Positions 36,709 through 44,965 of a stretch of DNA of 52,090 nucleotides are shown here, piece by piece (within the stretch, counting starts at the first letter, position 1; each line of letters opens with the position of its first letter). The notes beneath the pieces were generated by a model that saw only the letters and a program-made list of their open reading frames with translations, ran no database searches and had not been told where the DNA came from. Where the stretch lies: positions 1 to 52,090 of the forward strand of contig JADGCV010000030.1 of the NCBI GenBank assembly GCA_015228815.1, in the 5' to 3' direction. This stretch comes from Magnetococcales bacterium. Lineage in GTDB: Bacteria > Pseudomonadota > Magnetococcia > Magnetococcales > UBA8363. Made by a program: the position numbers and the translations under genes.

Positions 36709-37038
36709 ATGCCGTATACTCCTACCATTACATTCGTTGAAGCGCCGATCTTTTCTCGGCTGGTTCATTGCTATTTGGATGATACCGAATATGCGGCACT
36801 TCAATGGTCCCTGGCACTGCATCCGGAGTCGGGCGATGTCATCCCCGATTCGGGCGGGGTGCGCAAACTGCGATGGAAGGCCATGGGATGAGGGAAACGG
36901 GGCGGCCTTCGCATCATCTATTATTGGCGTAACGCGGCTGGGGAAATCTGGTTGTTGACTCTCTACGCCAAAAATGAAGCCGAGAACATCCCGGCAGGTG
37001 TGTTGTACAAGCTACGCAAGGAACTGGAGGAAACATGA
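36709..37038 (+). pseudogene. higB: higB-type (RelE superfamily) toxin gene with an in-frame TGA
   Basis: A 109-residue toxin frame interrupted at codon 61. The first part (TFVEAPIFSRLVHCYLDD to LRKLRWKAMG) and the part after the stop (GKRGGLRIIYYWRNAAGE to LTLYAKNEAEN) are both typical of HigB/RelE-like mRNA interferases. The TGA at 36889-36891 stands where a basic residue is usual (GRGKRGG), so a CGA to TGA change is the simplest cause. The frame otherwise continues to 37038 and overlaps the antitoxin ATG by ATGA, so only this one lesion is seen. Without readthrough the toxin lacks its C-terminal catalytic half. Confidence 0.8.
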
Positions 37039-37301
37039 CCACGGGACGAAACATCGGCCAGGAACTCCTTGATGGAGTCCTCGCCATCAAAGATGGCCAG
37101 GGGCGGCGTGTCACGGTGTGCATTCCGGATGCGCACACGGTGCGAGAACGCATGGGGCTTTCCCAGTCCGCATTCGCCGGACTGCTGGGGGTGAGCATCC
37201 GCACTCTTCAAGATTGGGAACAGAGACGGCGTGTCCCTTCCGGCCCGACCGCATCCCTGCTGCGCATCGCCGAGCGCCACCCTGATGCCCTGATGGGGTA
37301 G
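37035..37301 (+). CDS. higA: HigA-type XRE-family antitoxin
   Basis: 88 aa with a C-terminal helix-turn-helix (about 35-80: VRERMGLSQSAFAGLLGVSIRTLQDWEQ). HigA-type antitoxins bind the toxin and repress their own promoter. It is intact, while the overlapping upstream toxin carries a nonsense codon, leaving an orphan regulator. The start is fixed by the ATGA overlap and by the toxin's GAGGAAACATG end, which supplies a ribosome site. Confidence 0.85.
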   Translation: MTTGRNIGQELLDGVLAIKDGQGRRVTVCIPDAHTVRERMGLSQSAFAGLLGVSIRTLQDWEQRRRVPSGPTASLLRIAERHPDALMG

Positions 37302-37318
37302 GCCTACCGAATGTTCGG

Positions 37319-37335
37319 CCTGCCGCGACGGCAGG
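37319..37335 (+). terminator. Hairpin after higA
   Basis: CCTGCCG and CGGCAGG pair perfectly around a CGA loop; a 10-bp palindrome, GTAGGCCTAC, overlaps the higA stop just before it. No T run follows, so termination is uncertain. Confidence 0.3.
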
Positions 37336-37390
37336 AAAAGGGGACTCCTTTCACCCTTTGGCCGGGCGCCCTCCTGAAAGGCGTATCGGG

Positions 37391-37549
37391 GCAAGGAAAT
37401 CCGTGAACACCATCCGGATGCTTTGCTGGCGGGGGTCGGCTGGCAGGTGATCAACAAAATCCGGAAAGGTGACGGTGACGCATCCCAGGCATGATCTGCC
37501 TGCGGGCACGGTGCGTTCAATTTGGAAACATGCGGGGATCAAGCCATGA
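37391..37549 (+). pseudogene. hicA: Relic of a hicA toxin gene
   Basis: The frame ending at 37549 reads KSGKVTVTHPRHDLPAGTVRS and then IWKHAGIKP, the typical C-terminal half of a HicA toxin (VPHPKKDLPIGTxRSIxKQAG). Upstream, a different frame gives KEIREH...GVGWQV, which fits the HicA N-terminus. A frameshift and a deletion must separate the two parts, and the catalytic GSHH segment is missing. A hicB remnant follows 480 bp downstream, with a relBE pair between them. Confidence 0.6.
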
Positions 37550-37610
37550 ACTTCCAAAGGTTGAGGTCGTATCGTTGCCTAAAATTTACGCCAACCAAGG
37601 AGGTTGAACC

Positions 37611-37856
37611 ATGTTGACCATCACCCTGCCCGATGACTTGGCGGAAGAGTTCCGGTTGATGGCTGAGGCGAACGGAAAAACCTTGCCTGAATGCGTCATT
37701 GTGACCATCCGGCGTTACTTGGAGGAACTGGAAGACCGACAGGACACCGAAGACGCACGGAAGGCATTAGAGGAATACCGTCGCAATCCTGGCACGGCAG
37801 TTACCATGGATGAAATATTGAAAGAATATGGTTTGGCCAGGGAAGAGTTGCCATGA
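37611..37856 (+). CDS. RelB-type (ribbon-helix-helix-like) antitoxin
   Basis: 81 aa. The N-terminal MLTITLPDDLAEEFRLMAEANGK resembles the strand-helix of RelB/DUF6290 antitoxins; the acidic C-terminal half (residues 40-81) is the usual toxin wrap. A strong AAGGAGG lies 7 nt before the ATG. The stop overlaps the relE start as ATGA. It is intact, although its toxin partner is truncated. Confidence 0.8.
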   Translation: MLTITLPDDLAEEFRLMAEANGKTLPECVIVTIRRYLEELEDRQDTEDARKALEEYRRNPGTAVTMDEILKEYGLAREELP

Positions 37857-38065
37857 CCTACGCGGTGGTTTGGGATGACATTGCCCGTCGGCAACTGCGC
37901 AATCTGGACCCGACAACACGGAAACGGGTTATCAAAAAGGCGGTAAGCCTGGAATCAAATCCTCGTCCACAGGGAGCCAAGAAACTATCAGGACTGCCCG
38001 ACACTTGGCGCATTCGCGCTGGGGACTATCGGATCACAAGGATTCGGACTCCGACTACGGAGTGA
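37853..38065 (+). pseudogene. relE: C-terminally truncated RelE toxin gene
   Basis: 70 codons. The first 60 are a standard RelE/ParE toxin (YAVVWDDIARRQLRNLD, KKLSGLPDTWRIRAGDYRI). The usual C-terminal strand (VYxIxDxxxxVxVxxVGHRxxVY) is missing. The sequence passes directly into hicB sequence near 38033 and ends in ten unrelated residues. A deletion that joined relE to hicB explains both truncated ends. Loss of the last strand removes catalytic residues of most RelE toxins, so activity is doubtful. Confidence 0.75.
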
Positions 38066-38405
38066 CCGTTCCCACCTGCCCGGATGTTTTTCCGCCGGAT
38101 TGACCCTGGACGAAGCCGCCACCATGGCTGTGGAGGCCATTCAAACCCATGTGGAAGGCTTATTGCTGGATGGCGCGGTCCTCCCCGATCCCCGTTCTTT
38201 GGAAGAGCATCAGGCCAACCCGGATTTTGCGGGGGCCGTGTGGGTGCTGGTGTCGGTGGACATGGGCAAAATTTCGGGCAGGGTCAGACGGGTCAACATC
38301 ACCATCCCGGAACCGGCCCTGGTGCGCATCGACCAGTATGCCCGGACCCACGGGGAAACCCGTTCCAGTTTTCTGACGAGGGCAGCGCTGCAAGCCATGC
38401 GCTGA
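38034..38405 (+). pseudogene. hicB: hicB antitoxin gene: 5' end lost and frameshifted
   Basis: One frame from about 38035 encodes HKDSDSDYGVTVP, the HicB N-terminal strand. The continuation, LPGCFSAGLTLDEAATMAVE, through VNITIPEPALVRIDQYARTH and a ribbon-helix-helix end, is in another frame up to 38405. One missing base near 38073 (CCCACCTG where CCCGACCTG would read VPDLPG) explains the shift. The first few codons are gone at the junction with relE. The C-terminal part could still be made from the in-frame TTG at 38100 as a DNA-binding fragment. Confidence 0.75.
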
Positions 38406-38568
38406 ATATGGAAGCGAAACTCTTGACCAGGCATGGTAATGAGAGGTACAAAAAACACTCTCGGACCTGTGGGCAGTTTTTTGGGTTCTTGCAGGGAAGA
38501 ACAAGAAGCCGACATATTCGCCGACACCTTGTGGATGGACAGAAATCGACGGACAGGAGATAGTGATT

Positions 38569-40053
38569 ATGATCGATTGCGCCGTGATTCCTGCGGGTGG
38601 GAGGGGTTCTCGTGTCACGGCAAAACGCAAGGACCGGAATCTGATCAAGGTTCTTCTGCCCATCGATGGAAAACCGGTTCTTCAGGAAAATATCGAGATT
38701 GTCCGGGATCGCCTGGGAATTCGCCGAATCATCATCATTATCGGGCATCATGGAGATGAAGTCCAAAAGTTTCTTGGAGATGGCGAACCTTTCGGCGTCA
38801 GGATTGAATATCTCTATACCGATGTGGACAAGGGGTTGGTGGAAGCGCTATTGCTCGCCGAGCCACACGTCAGAGGCCATTTTGTCCTGCTGTTGAGTGA
38901 TGGGTTTTACCTGAACTGCAATCATGAAACCCTTTTGCCTCTGGACTACGCAACGATTGATGGCGTGGTTACCTACATCCACCATTACAGCCATGAGGAC
39001 ATATCCAGTTCCTTCTCCATCAATCTGGCCCCGAATGGCAACCGGGTCTCTTATCTGGTAGAAAAACCACAAACTGTCAACAATGACATGCTGGGTTTGG
39101 GAACATTCGTGCTCAGCAAAGAAATATTCGAATATTTCAGAAATGTACATGTCAATGAACGCACTGGAAACCGCGAATTTATTGACGCGATTTCTTTTTT
39201 CGCTCAGGAGAGGCACGTCATTGGCCATATGTTGACAGGCTTGTACGTCAATATCAATACAACCGATGATTGGCATTTTGCTCAGTTTCTTGCCCGCCGC
39301 CATGTTTTCGACGAAACCAGAAAGAGTCTGGTTATCCCAACGTATAACGAAAACGAGTCCATTCTCTTCGTGTTGAACAATTTCCATGAGTGTGTCGATG
39401 AGATTGTCGTAGCGGATGGTGGCAGTTCCGATGGTACGGTGGAAAAAGTTGAAGGATTTCGCGATCGCTGTGCCTGCGCACTGATCCTGTTGAGAGGACC
39501 GTTTCGTGGCTATGGCGATGCTTTGCGACAGGGAGTGGAGGCAAGCACGGGCCATATTGTGACCTTTGTGGAGGCCGATGCTACATTCCGATCCCAGGAC
39601 CTGTCAAAAATGTACGAATATATTAAAGACTGTGACATGGTTCTCGGGACGCGCACAACACGCCAGATGATCTGCCAGGGGGCCAACATGAATGGTTGGC
39701 TGCGTTTTGGCAACGTGCTGGCCGCCAAAGGGATTGAGTTTCTGTGGTGGTTCAATGGCGAACCCCGCATTACGGATGTGGGATGTACCTATCGCACTTT
39801 TTGGAGAAATCGTTATGAGGAAATCAAACATAATTTTGTCGGTCAGGGGCCGGAATTTTCTCCAGAGATGATGATCGAATTTATTAGAAATAATAAAAGA
39901 GTTATCGAGATTCCGGTCAGTTACTTTCGCCGGGTCTCCGGCGAATCAAAGCACTCGCGAGGAATCCTGGGGGTATCAAAAACCGCATGGCGCATGTTGG
40001 TGCTGACGCTGAGGAAGCGGTTTTCCAGAGCTTTCGGAACGGTCTATCCATAA
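38569..40053 (+). CDS. Nucleotidyltransferase / DPM1-like GT2 glycosyltransferase fusion
   Basis: 494 aa from ATG 38569, with AGGAG 9-10 nt ahead. Domain 1 (about 1-240) is a sugar-1-phosphate nucleotidyltransferase: VIPAGGRGSRVTAKRK, KVLLPIDGKPVLQENI, LLSDGFY and VEKPQT. Domain 2 (about 255-490) is a GT-A family 2 transferase like DPM1: LVIPTYNENESI, VVADGGSSDGTVE, GYGDALRQGVEASTG, FVEADATF and a TDVGCTYRTF block. No membrane helices. A likely job is to make an NDP-sugar and hand the sugar to polyprenyl phosphate; the sugar is unknown. The downstream DprE1/DprE2-like genes on the same strand suggest later epimerisation of that lipid-linked sugar. Confidence 0.8.
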   Translation: MIDCAVIPAGGRGSRVTAKRKDRNLIKVLLPIDGKPVLQENIEIVRDRLGIRRIIIIIGHHGDEVQKFLGDGEPFGVRIEYLYTDVDKGLVEALLLAEPHVRGHFVLLLSDGFYLNCNHETLLPLDYATIDGVVTYIHHYSHEDISSSFSINLAPNGNRVSYLVEKPQTVNNDMLGLGTFVLSKEIFEYFRNVHVNERTGNREFIDAISFFAQERHVIGHMLTGLYVNINTTDDWHFAQFLARRHVFDETRKSLVIPTYNENESILFVLNNFHECVDEIVVADGGSSDGTVEKVEGFRDRCACALILLRGPFRGYGDALRQGVEASTGHIVTFVEADATFRSQDLSKMYEYIKDCDMVLGTRTTRQMICQGANMNGWLRFGNVLAAKGIEFLWWFNGEPRITDVGCTYRTFWRNRYEEIKHNFVGQGPEFSPEMMIEFIRNNKRVIEIPVSYFRRVSGESKHSRGILGVSKTAWRMLVLTLRKRFSRAFGTVYP

Positions 40054-40100
40054 ACTTTCAAGTCAAACGAGGTTTATCAATTACCAGGAGATCGTCAAGG

Positions 40101-41429
40101 TTGTTGCACTATAAAAGCTGGGGTGGCTACCCCTCTACCCCTCAGACGGGTGTTCCCCTGTATTGGGGCCAAGACCTTCTTGTACAATTGGCAAGGTATC
40201 CGGAATCAAAGGTGCTTCCTTTTGGTAACGGTCGTTCCCAGGGGGACGTGTGTCTCAATGGCGGGGGAATTCTTGTGGGTACCCGGTCCATGGATCGGTT
40301 TCTTCACTTCGACCATCTCCAGGGGACCATTATTTGCGAATCGGGGGTGTTGCTTGGGGAGCTGATGGAGATGACCGTGCCCAGAGGCTGGTTTCCCATC
40401 GTTACCCCGGGGACCCGGTTCATCACCATCGGTGGAGCCATCGCCAATGATGTCCATGGGAAAAACCATCACCGGGCAGGAAGTTTTGGCAATCAGGTGC
40501 TGCGCTTGGAACTGTTGCGTTCCGATGGTCAGAGATTGATCTGTTCGCCAACGGAAAATCGTTCCTGGTTTGAGGCAACTATTGGTGGTCTGGGGCTTAC
40601 AGGGTTGATATTATGGGCCGAACTGCGTCTCCGCCCCATAGCCAATCCCTTGATTCATCAGCAAGTCATCCGTTTTTCCCATCTGGATGACTTCTTTGCC
40701 ATCTCTGTCGATTCCGATCAGGATTATGAATATACTCTGGCCTGGGTCGATGGGCATGCAACGGGAGCAAATCTGGGACGGGGTGTTCTGACTCGGGGAA
40801 ATCATGCAGGTTTTTTCACCGATTCCCATCGCCAGGTTGCGCAACCCGCGCTGCAACCCAGTTTTCCGGTAACGTTACCATTTTCATTGGTTAATCCATG
40901 GACCGTATCGTTATTCAACAAATTTTATTACCATAAGCCCATTCGCAAGGATGGCTATTCAACAATTCATTATCGCCCTTTCTTTTATCCGTTGGACGGT
41001 ATTTTGCATTGGAACCGTGTTTATGGTCGTGGTGGGTTTCTGCAATACCAATGTGTTGTTCCAACTGCACATGGTCGCGATGCCATGAAGGAGATTTTAT
41101 CTCGTATTGCGGCAACGCGGTTGGGTTCCCTGATTGCAGTTCTCAAGATTTTCGGCGCGGTTTCCTCTGTGGGGCTGCTTTCTTTTCCCCGTCCGGGTGT
41201 TACCCTTGCCATTGATTTTCCTAATCCTGGACCGCGAACATTGGAGCTTCTATCCAAACTGGATGGAATCGTCAGACAGGCTGGTGGAGCGGTCTATCCG
41301 GCCAAGGATGCCCGCATGAGTCCTGAGGCTTTTCACGACTACTATCCGAAAACGGATCGATTTCGGGAATTTATCGATCCCCGATTTTCATCGCAATTTT
41401 GGCGGCGCATCCGTGGGGGGAATCCATGA
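40101..41429 (+). CDS. FAD-linked oxidase, DprE1-like
   Basis: 442 aa from TTG 40101, chosen because AGGAG lies 10 nt ahead and HYKSWGGYP then opens the protein as in DprE1 homologues; the frame is open upstream into the previous gene. FAD domain: FGNGRSQGDVCLNGGG, PRGWFPIVTPGTRFITIGGA, NDVHGKNHHRAGSFGN. The C-terminal YPAKDARM matches the DprE1 end. DprE1 oxidises the 2'-OH of decaprenyl-phospho-ribose to a keto intermediate that DprE2 reduces. The stop overlaps the SDR start as ATGA, so the two are made together. Neighbouring transferases suggest a lipid-linked sugar substrate, not necessarily ribose. Confidence 0.8.
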   Translation: MLHYKSWGGYPSTPQTGVPLYWGQDLLVQLARYPESKVLPFGNGRSQGDVCLNGGGILVGTRSMDRFLHFDHLQGTIICESGVLLGELMEMTVPRGWFPIVTPGTRFITIGGAIANDVHGKNHHRAGSFGNQVLRLELLRSDGQRLICSPTENRSWFEATIGGLGLTGLILWAELRLRPIANPLIHQQVIRFSHLDDFFAISVDSDQDYEYTLAWVDGHATGANLGRGVLTRGNHAGFFTDSHRQVAQPALQPSFPVTLPFSLVNPWTVSLFNKFYYHKPIRKDGYSTIHYRPFFYPLDGILHWNRVYGRGGFLQYQCVVPTAHGRDAMKEILSRIAATRLGSLIAVLKIFGAVSSVGLLSFPRPGVTLAIDFPNPGPRTLELLSKLDGIVRQAGGAVYPAKDARMSPEAFHDYYPKTDRFREFIDPRFSSQFWRRIRGGNP

Positions 41430-42163
41430 GGAAGATACTGGTCATGGGAGCTACATCGGCCATTGCCCAAGCAACAAACCGATTGTTTGCTCAGGATGGG
41501 GACTATCTGTTCCTGGTGGCACGCAACAGGGAAAAACTGGAAAGCATATCCGCAGATTTGGCACTTCGAGGTGCGGGACGTGTGATAACCGTCGTTCAGG
41601 ATGCCAACGCCACGGAAGGTCATGCGGCATTGGTCAAACAGGCTGCTCAGGCATTGGGTGGGCTGGATACGCTATTGGTGGCCCATGGACTGCTTCCAGA
41701 TCAGAAGCAGTGCCAGGCTTCGTGGACAGCGACACGTCAGGCCTTGGAAACCAATGCCTTGAGTATTCTCTCTCTGCTCACACATGGCGCAAACCATTTT
41801 GAAGCCCAAGGACATGGTACCATTGCCGTCATTTCGTCAGTTGCTGGAGACAGGGGTCGGCAGAGCAATTATGTTTACGGCGCTGCCAAGGCGATGGTTT
41901 CGACTTTTCTCCAAGGTTTACGCAATCGGTTGCACGCCTCGGGGGTTACGGTGGTTACGATCAAACCGGGTTTTGTGGATACACCCATGACAGCTTCCTA
42001 CAGTAAGGGGCTGTTGTGGGCCCAACCCGAACAGGTCGCCCGGGACATCCATGAAGCGGTTGTCTCGAAGAGGGAGATTTGTTATACCCCATGGTTTTGG
42101 CGCTGGATTATGTGGGTGATTCAGCATCTTCCAGAGTGGCTGTTCAAACGCCTTTCCCTATAA
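41426..42163 (+). CDS. Short-chain dehydrogenase, DprE2-like
   Basis: 245 aa from ATG 41426 in the ATGA overlap. Classical SDR: nucleotide motif GATSAIAQATNR, NALSILSLL, catalytic Ser in ISSVAG and the YxxxK pair in NYVYGAAKAM. A hydrophobic C-terminal stretch (WFWRWIMWVIQHLPEWLFKRL) resembles the membrane-associating tail of DprE2-type reductases. The adjacent DprE1-like oxidase makes a two-step 2'-epimerase the best reading. The gene converges with a GT-C gene 66 bp away. Confidence 0.82.
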   Translation: MRKILVMGATSAIAQATNRLFAQDGDYLFLVARNREKLESISADLALRGAGRVITVVQDANATEGHAALVKQAAQALGGLDTLLVAHGLLPDQKQCQASWTATRQALETNALSILSLLTHGANHFEAQGHGTIAVISSVAGDRGRQSNYVYGAAKAMVSTFLQGLRNRLHASGVTVVTIKPGFVDTPMTASYSKGLLWAQPEQVARDIHEAVVSKREICYTPWFWRWIMWVIQHLPEWLFKRLSL

Positions 42164-42229
42164 TTTTCACCCATGAGATGGATCCGAATCCAGGATGTGT
42201 TTGGAATTGCTTCGGGTCAACAAGTGAAA

Positions 42230-43855
42230 TCAGGATTTTGTATCGTAAACCAACCAGTCGTCTGACTCGATAATACGCTTGCAGCAATTTTGTTTAAGAA
42301 ATTTTTCCATGGTTGCGGAACGATCAAATTTATAAAAGATGATATATCTATAATGGGCATAGAGTTCATCTCCCAGGACATCAAGGGCATTTCCAACTCC
42401 GGCTTCCTCAACGACATTAACCCCACCATACTGTCCAAGGGCATACATGATCGCCGGTTCCCTTCCATAATAATTCTGTATCAAAATTTCTTTCCGCGCT
42501 TCTTTATTGGAATCCAGGTTCCATTCACTGGATAGAAACTTCCTCTTGGTAATTCGGGCCATGAAATCCGTGGCTTTGTAAAACGGGTCGTCATCGGGAA
42601 ATTTTGCATCGCTATTCATAAAAAGATAGGCGTACTGATGCTTCTCAAGGATATTCCCTACCTTCTGGGATATTTCATGGTATCTTTTTGATGAAGAAAA
42701 AATGCTAAATATGTTGTCTTTGAAAAACAGGAAGAAGGAAACAAACGCCGCCATCGTGACAAAAATAACACGAATATTTGAGCCGCTCTTGATTAGATGA
42801 TTCGTTTCCAGAAGTCTTTCGACATCGTGCGCACCACACCCGGCAACCGTGGCAAAAAAGGGTACGAGGATAACGGAGTAGTATTCATGGGGGTAGTTTA
42901 TTGGAAACATGAAGTAATACACTGGTACAATGGTCAGAAGAACAAGATTCTCAGGGGATTTCTTTATCTTGATGAGTGATAGAATCCCAATTGAATATAA
43001 TAGGAATACGAAGGGATTTCCGAGATCCAGCAGGATCCTGGAAAGGAGTGTCTTGATTAATTTGAGGGCATTGGGCTCGATTTTTCCAGCGTGGAGGAGG
43101 ACCATGGAATTCCCATCATGGAGGATGGTCACGGCAATCCATGCAACGAGAGAAAGAAAAATAATAGATGTGTATAATACAACCAAATAATTGTATTTAA
43201 AATAATCCACAACCGATCCAAGAAAATTGTCCCTCTTGATAGACTGGAAAAAATGAAAAAGAAAGAATAACGTGACAGGAAACAAATAGACAGCCTTGAT
43301 CATTGCTGCCATGGAACCTGTCAATATATACAGAAAGACTGTTACTTTATGGTTGTCACCGCGAGTAATCTGGACAAGAAGAAAGAAAGCGACCGTCCCA
43401 CAGAGTGCCGATAAGATGTCCGGGAGAACCGATGGATGGAATAACAGGCTGATTGGCGACACCAAGTAAAATAATGTGCCATATAATCCCACCACAGTAT
43501 TAAATAAGATTCTTCCGATATAAAAGACAAATAATGATGTAATAATCCCAAAGAATATATTAACCGTTCGTGAGGTGATCAGCGTTTCGCCAGTATACTT
43601 CGACAGCAAGAACATGGAATATTGAAACAGGGGTGCCTCGTAAAGTTTGTTGGAAGGCCACGGTTCATAATTTATTTTGTACTTAAGAAAATCAACATCA
43701 TGATCTTCATAGGAATCGATATTGGATAGCGTATGAAGTTGCCTGAATTGGTGGGCCCCAAAAAAAGGATCATCGATTCCGATAAATTTTATGGCTGTCG
43801 ATAAGCAAAACAACCCCGAAAATACAGCGAAAAAAATGATCTTTCGAAGGCTCAT
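42230..43855 (-). CDS. GT-C (PMT/ArnT-like) membrane glycosyltransferase
   Basis: 541 aa with roughly ten or more predicted membrane helices over residues 5-390 and a C-terminal soluble part (about 400-541). The first external loop has an acidic GIDDPFFGAHQFRQ motif, as in GT39/GT83-type transferases that use polyprenyl-phosphate sugars. PHEYYSVILVPFFA lies in a later helix. GGAG lies about 10 nt before the ATG. It is convergent with the DprE-like operon, whose product would be a suitable donor. GC content is well below that of the flanking genes. Confidence 0.72.
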   Translation of the reverse strand: MSLRKIIFFAVFSGLFCLSTAIKFIGIDDPFFGAHQFRQLHTLSNIDSYEDHDVDFLKYKINYEPWPSNKLYEAPLFQYSMFLLSKYTGETLITSRTVNIFFGIITSLFVFYIGRILFNTVVGLYGTLFYLVSPISLLFHPSVLPDILSALCGTVAFFLLVQITRGDNHKVTVFLYILTGSMAAMIKAVYLFPVTLFFLFHFFQSIKRDNFLGSVVDYFKYNYLVVLYTSIIFLSLVAWIAVTILHDGNSMVLLHAGKIEPNALKLIKTLLSRILLDLGNPFVFLLYSIGILSLIKIKKSPENLVLLTIVPVYYFMFPINYPHEYYSVILVPFFATVAGCGAHDVERLLETNHLIKSGSNIRVIFVTMAAFVSFFLFFKDNIFSIFSSSKRYHEISQKVGNILEKHQYAYLFMNSDAKFPDDDPFYKATDFMARITKRKFLSSEWNLDSNKEARKEILIQNYYGREPAIMYALGQYGGVNVVEEAGVGNALDVLGDELYAHYRYIIFYKFDRSATMEKFLKQNCCKRIIESDDWLVYDTKS

Positions 43856-44029
43856 TAATGGCCTGCTCCAATATGATTGACGACCAGGAATGATTCAGGC
43901 ATGTGACCGCAAACCAATCCACCAGGGCATATACAATTTCCGGATGTCCATATGGCTATGTTGGCGGCAGAAAATCTGGAGTGACGGAGCTTAACGAAGA
44001 AGGTATTTGACGCAATTTCCAGGACAAGA

Positions 44030-44104
<75 letters not shown>

Positions 44105-44189
44105 GCTGTGATCCGCCCGAAGCATGGGTCGAATCAGACTCTGTCGCAGCATGAATTGCCATGGTATCCGAACGCCGTTATCCGCACAG

Positions 44190-44217
44190 ATTCTAACGTT
44201 TCAGGTCTTAAAGTCAA
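44190..44217 (-). promoter_or_regulatory. Sigma70-type promoter for tRNA-Val
   Basis: On the minus strand, TTGACT (44217-44212), a 16-nt spacer and TAGAAT (44195-44190). It lies about 85 bp upstream of the tRNA and beyond the end of the M50 protease gene, so it would give an RNA with a leader of about 80 nt. Confidence 0.5.
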
Positions 44218-44261
44218 TGGAAAAACGTGATCCGGGCGCGAGGAAGTTTGATGTTCATTGT

Positions 44262-44936
44262 TCAGTCCAGTCCGGCGAGCCAGTAGAAGAAGGTCAGGGA
44301 CCAGTGCATGGGGGTTTGGAGGAGGGGGCCAAGGCTGCCCGAAAACGCAAGAATGATGATGATCGGCAGGCCGAATTTTTCCATCCGGGCCAGCTTGCGG
44401 TTGAGCGGAAAGGGAAGGATCGCCGTGGTCACCCGGCCACCATCGAGGGGGGGGACGGGAAGCATGTTGAAAACAGCGAGCAGCACATTCATTTGAATGG
44501 CCGCCATCAGCATCGAGGCGAGGGGATCGATCATGAAGGGGGGGAGGAAAAAGACCATCCGAAACAGGAGGGCACAGATGGTCGCCAGGAGGACATTCAT
44601 GACCGGTCCCGCAATTGCCACCGAGAGAAGGGCGAGACGGAAGGAGTTCGGGGAAAAGTTTCCCGGATTGATCGGGACCGGTTTGGCCCCGCCAAAGACG
44701 ATCGGATGCCCGGTCGTTGCCAGTGTCGTGACCAGCATGACGACCGGAATGACGATGCTCCAGAGCCAATCGATGTGGGGTAGTGGATTGAGGGTCAAAC
44801 GTCCATAGGCGGCAGGGGTCGGGTCGCCGAATCGGGTGGCGGCGAAGCCGTGGGCCCATTCGTGGAGGGTTACGGCAAGGACGATCCCTGGGGCCCAGGT
44901 GATGATTCCCGTGATGATCTGGCTGGTGGTCATCAT
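44262..44936 (-). CDS. Site-2-protease-like M50 zinc metallopeptidase
   Basis: 224 aa from ATG 44936, which has GGAG 9 nt ahead; an ATG at 44966 fused to the lolD stop (TAATG) would add 10 residues. Multi-span membrane protein with the zinc motif HEWAHG in the first helix and NMLPVPPLDGG as the third ligand region. It lacks PDZ domains, unlike RseP, and belongs to the compact FtsH-independent YwhC-like branch. Substrates unknown. It ends the lysS-lolC-lolD run. Confidence 0.82.
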   Translation of the reverse strand: MMTTSQIITGIITWAPGIVLAVTLHEWAHGFAATRFGDPTPAAYGRLTLNPLPHIDWLWSIVIPVVMLVTTLATTGHPIVFGGAKPVPINPGNFSPNSFRLALLSVAIAGPVMNVLLATICALLFRMVFFLPPFMIDPLASMLMAAIQMNVLLAVFNMLPVPPLDGGRVTTAILPFPLNRKLARMEKFGLPIIIILAFSGSLGPLLQTPMHWSLTFFYWLAGLD

Positions 44937-44965
44937 GATGCAGTTCTCCGAGAAACTTCGAACCA

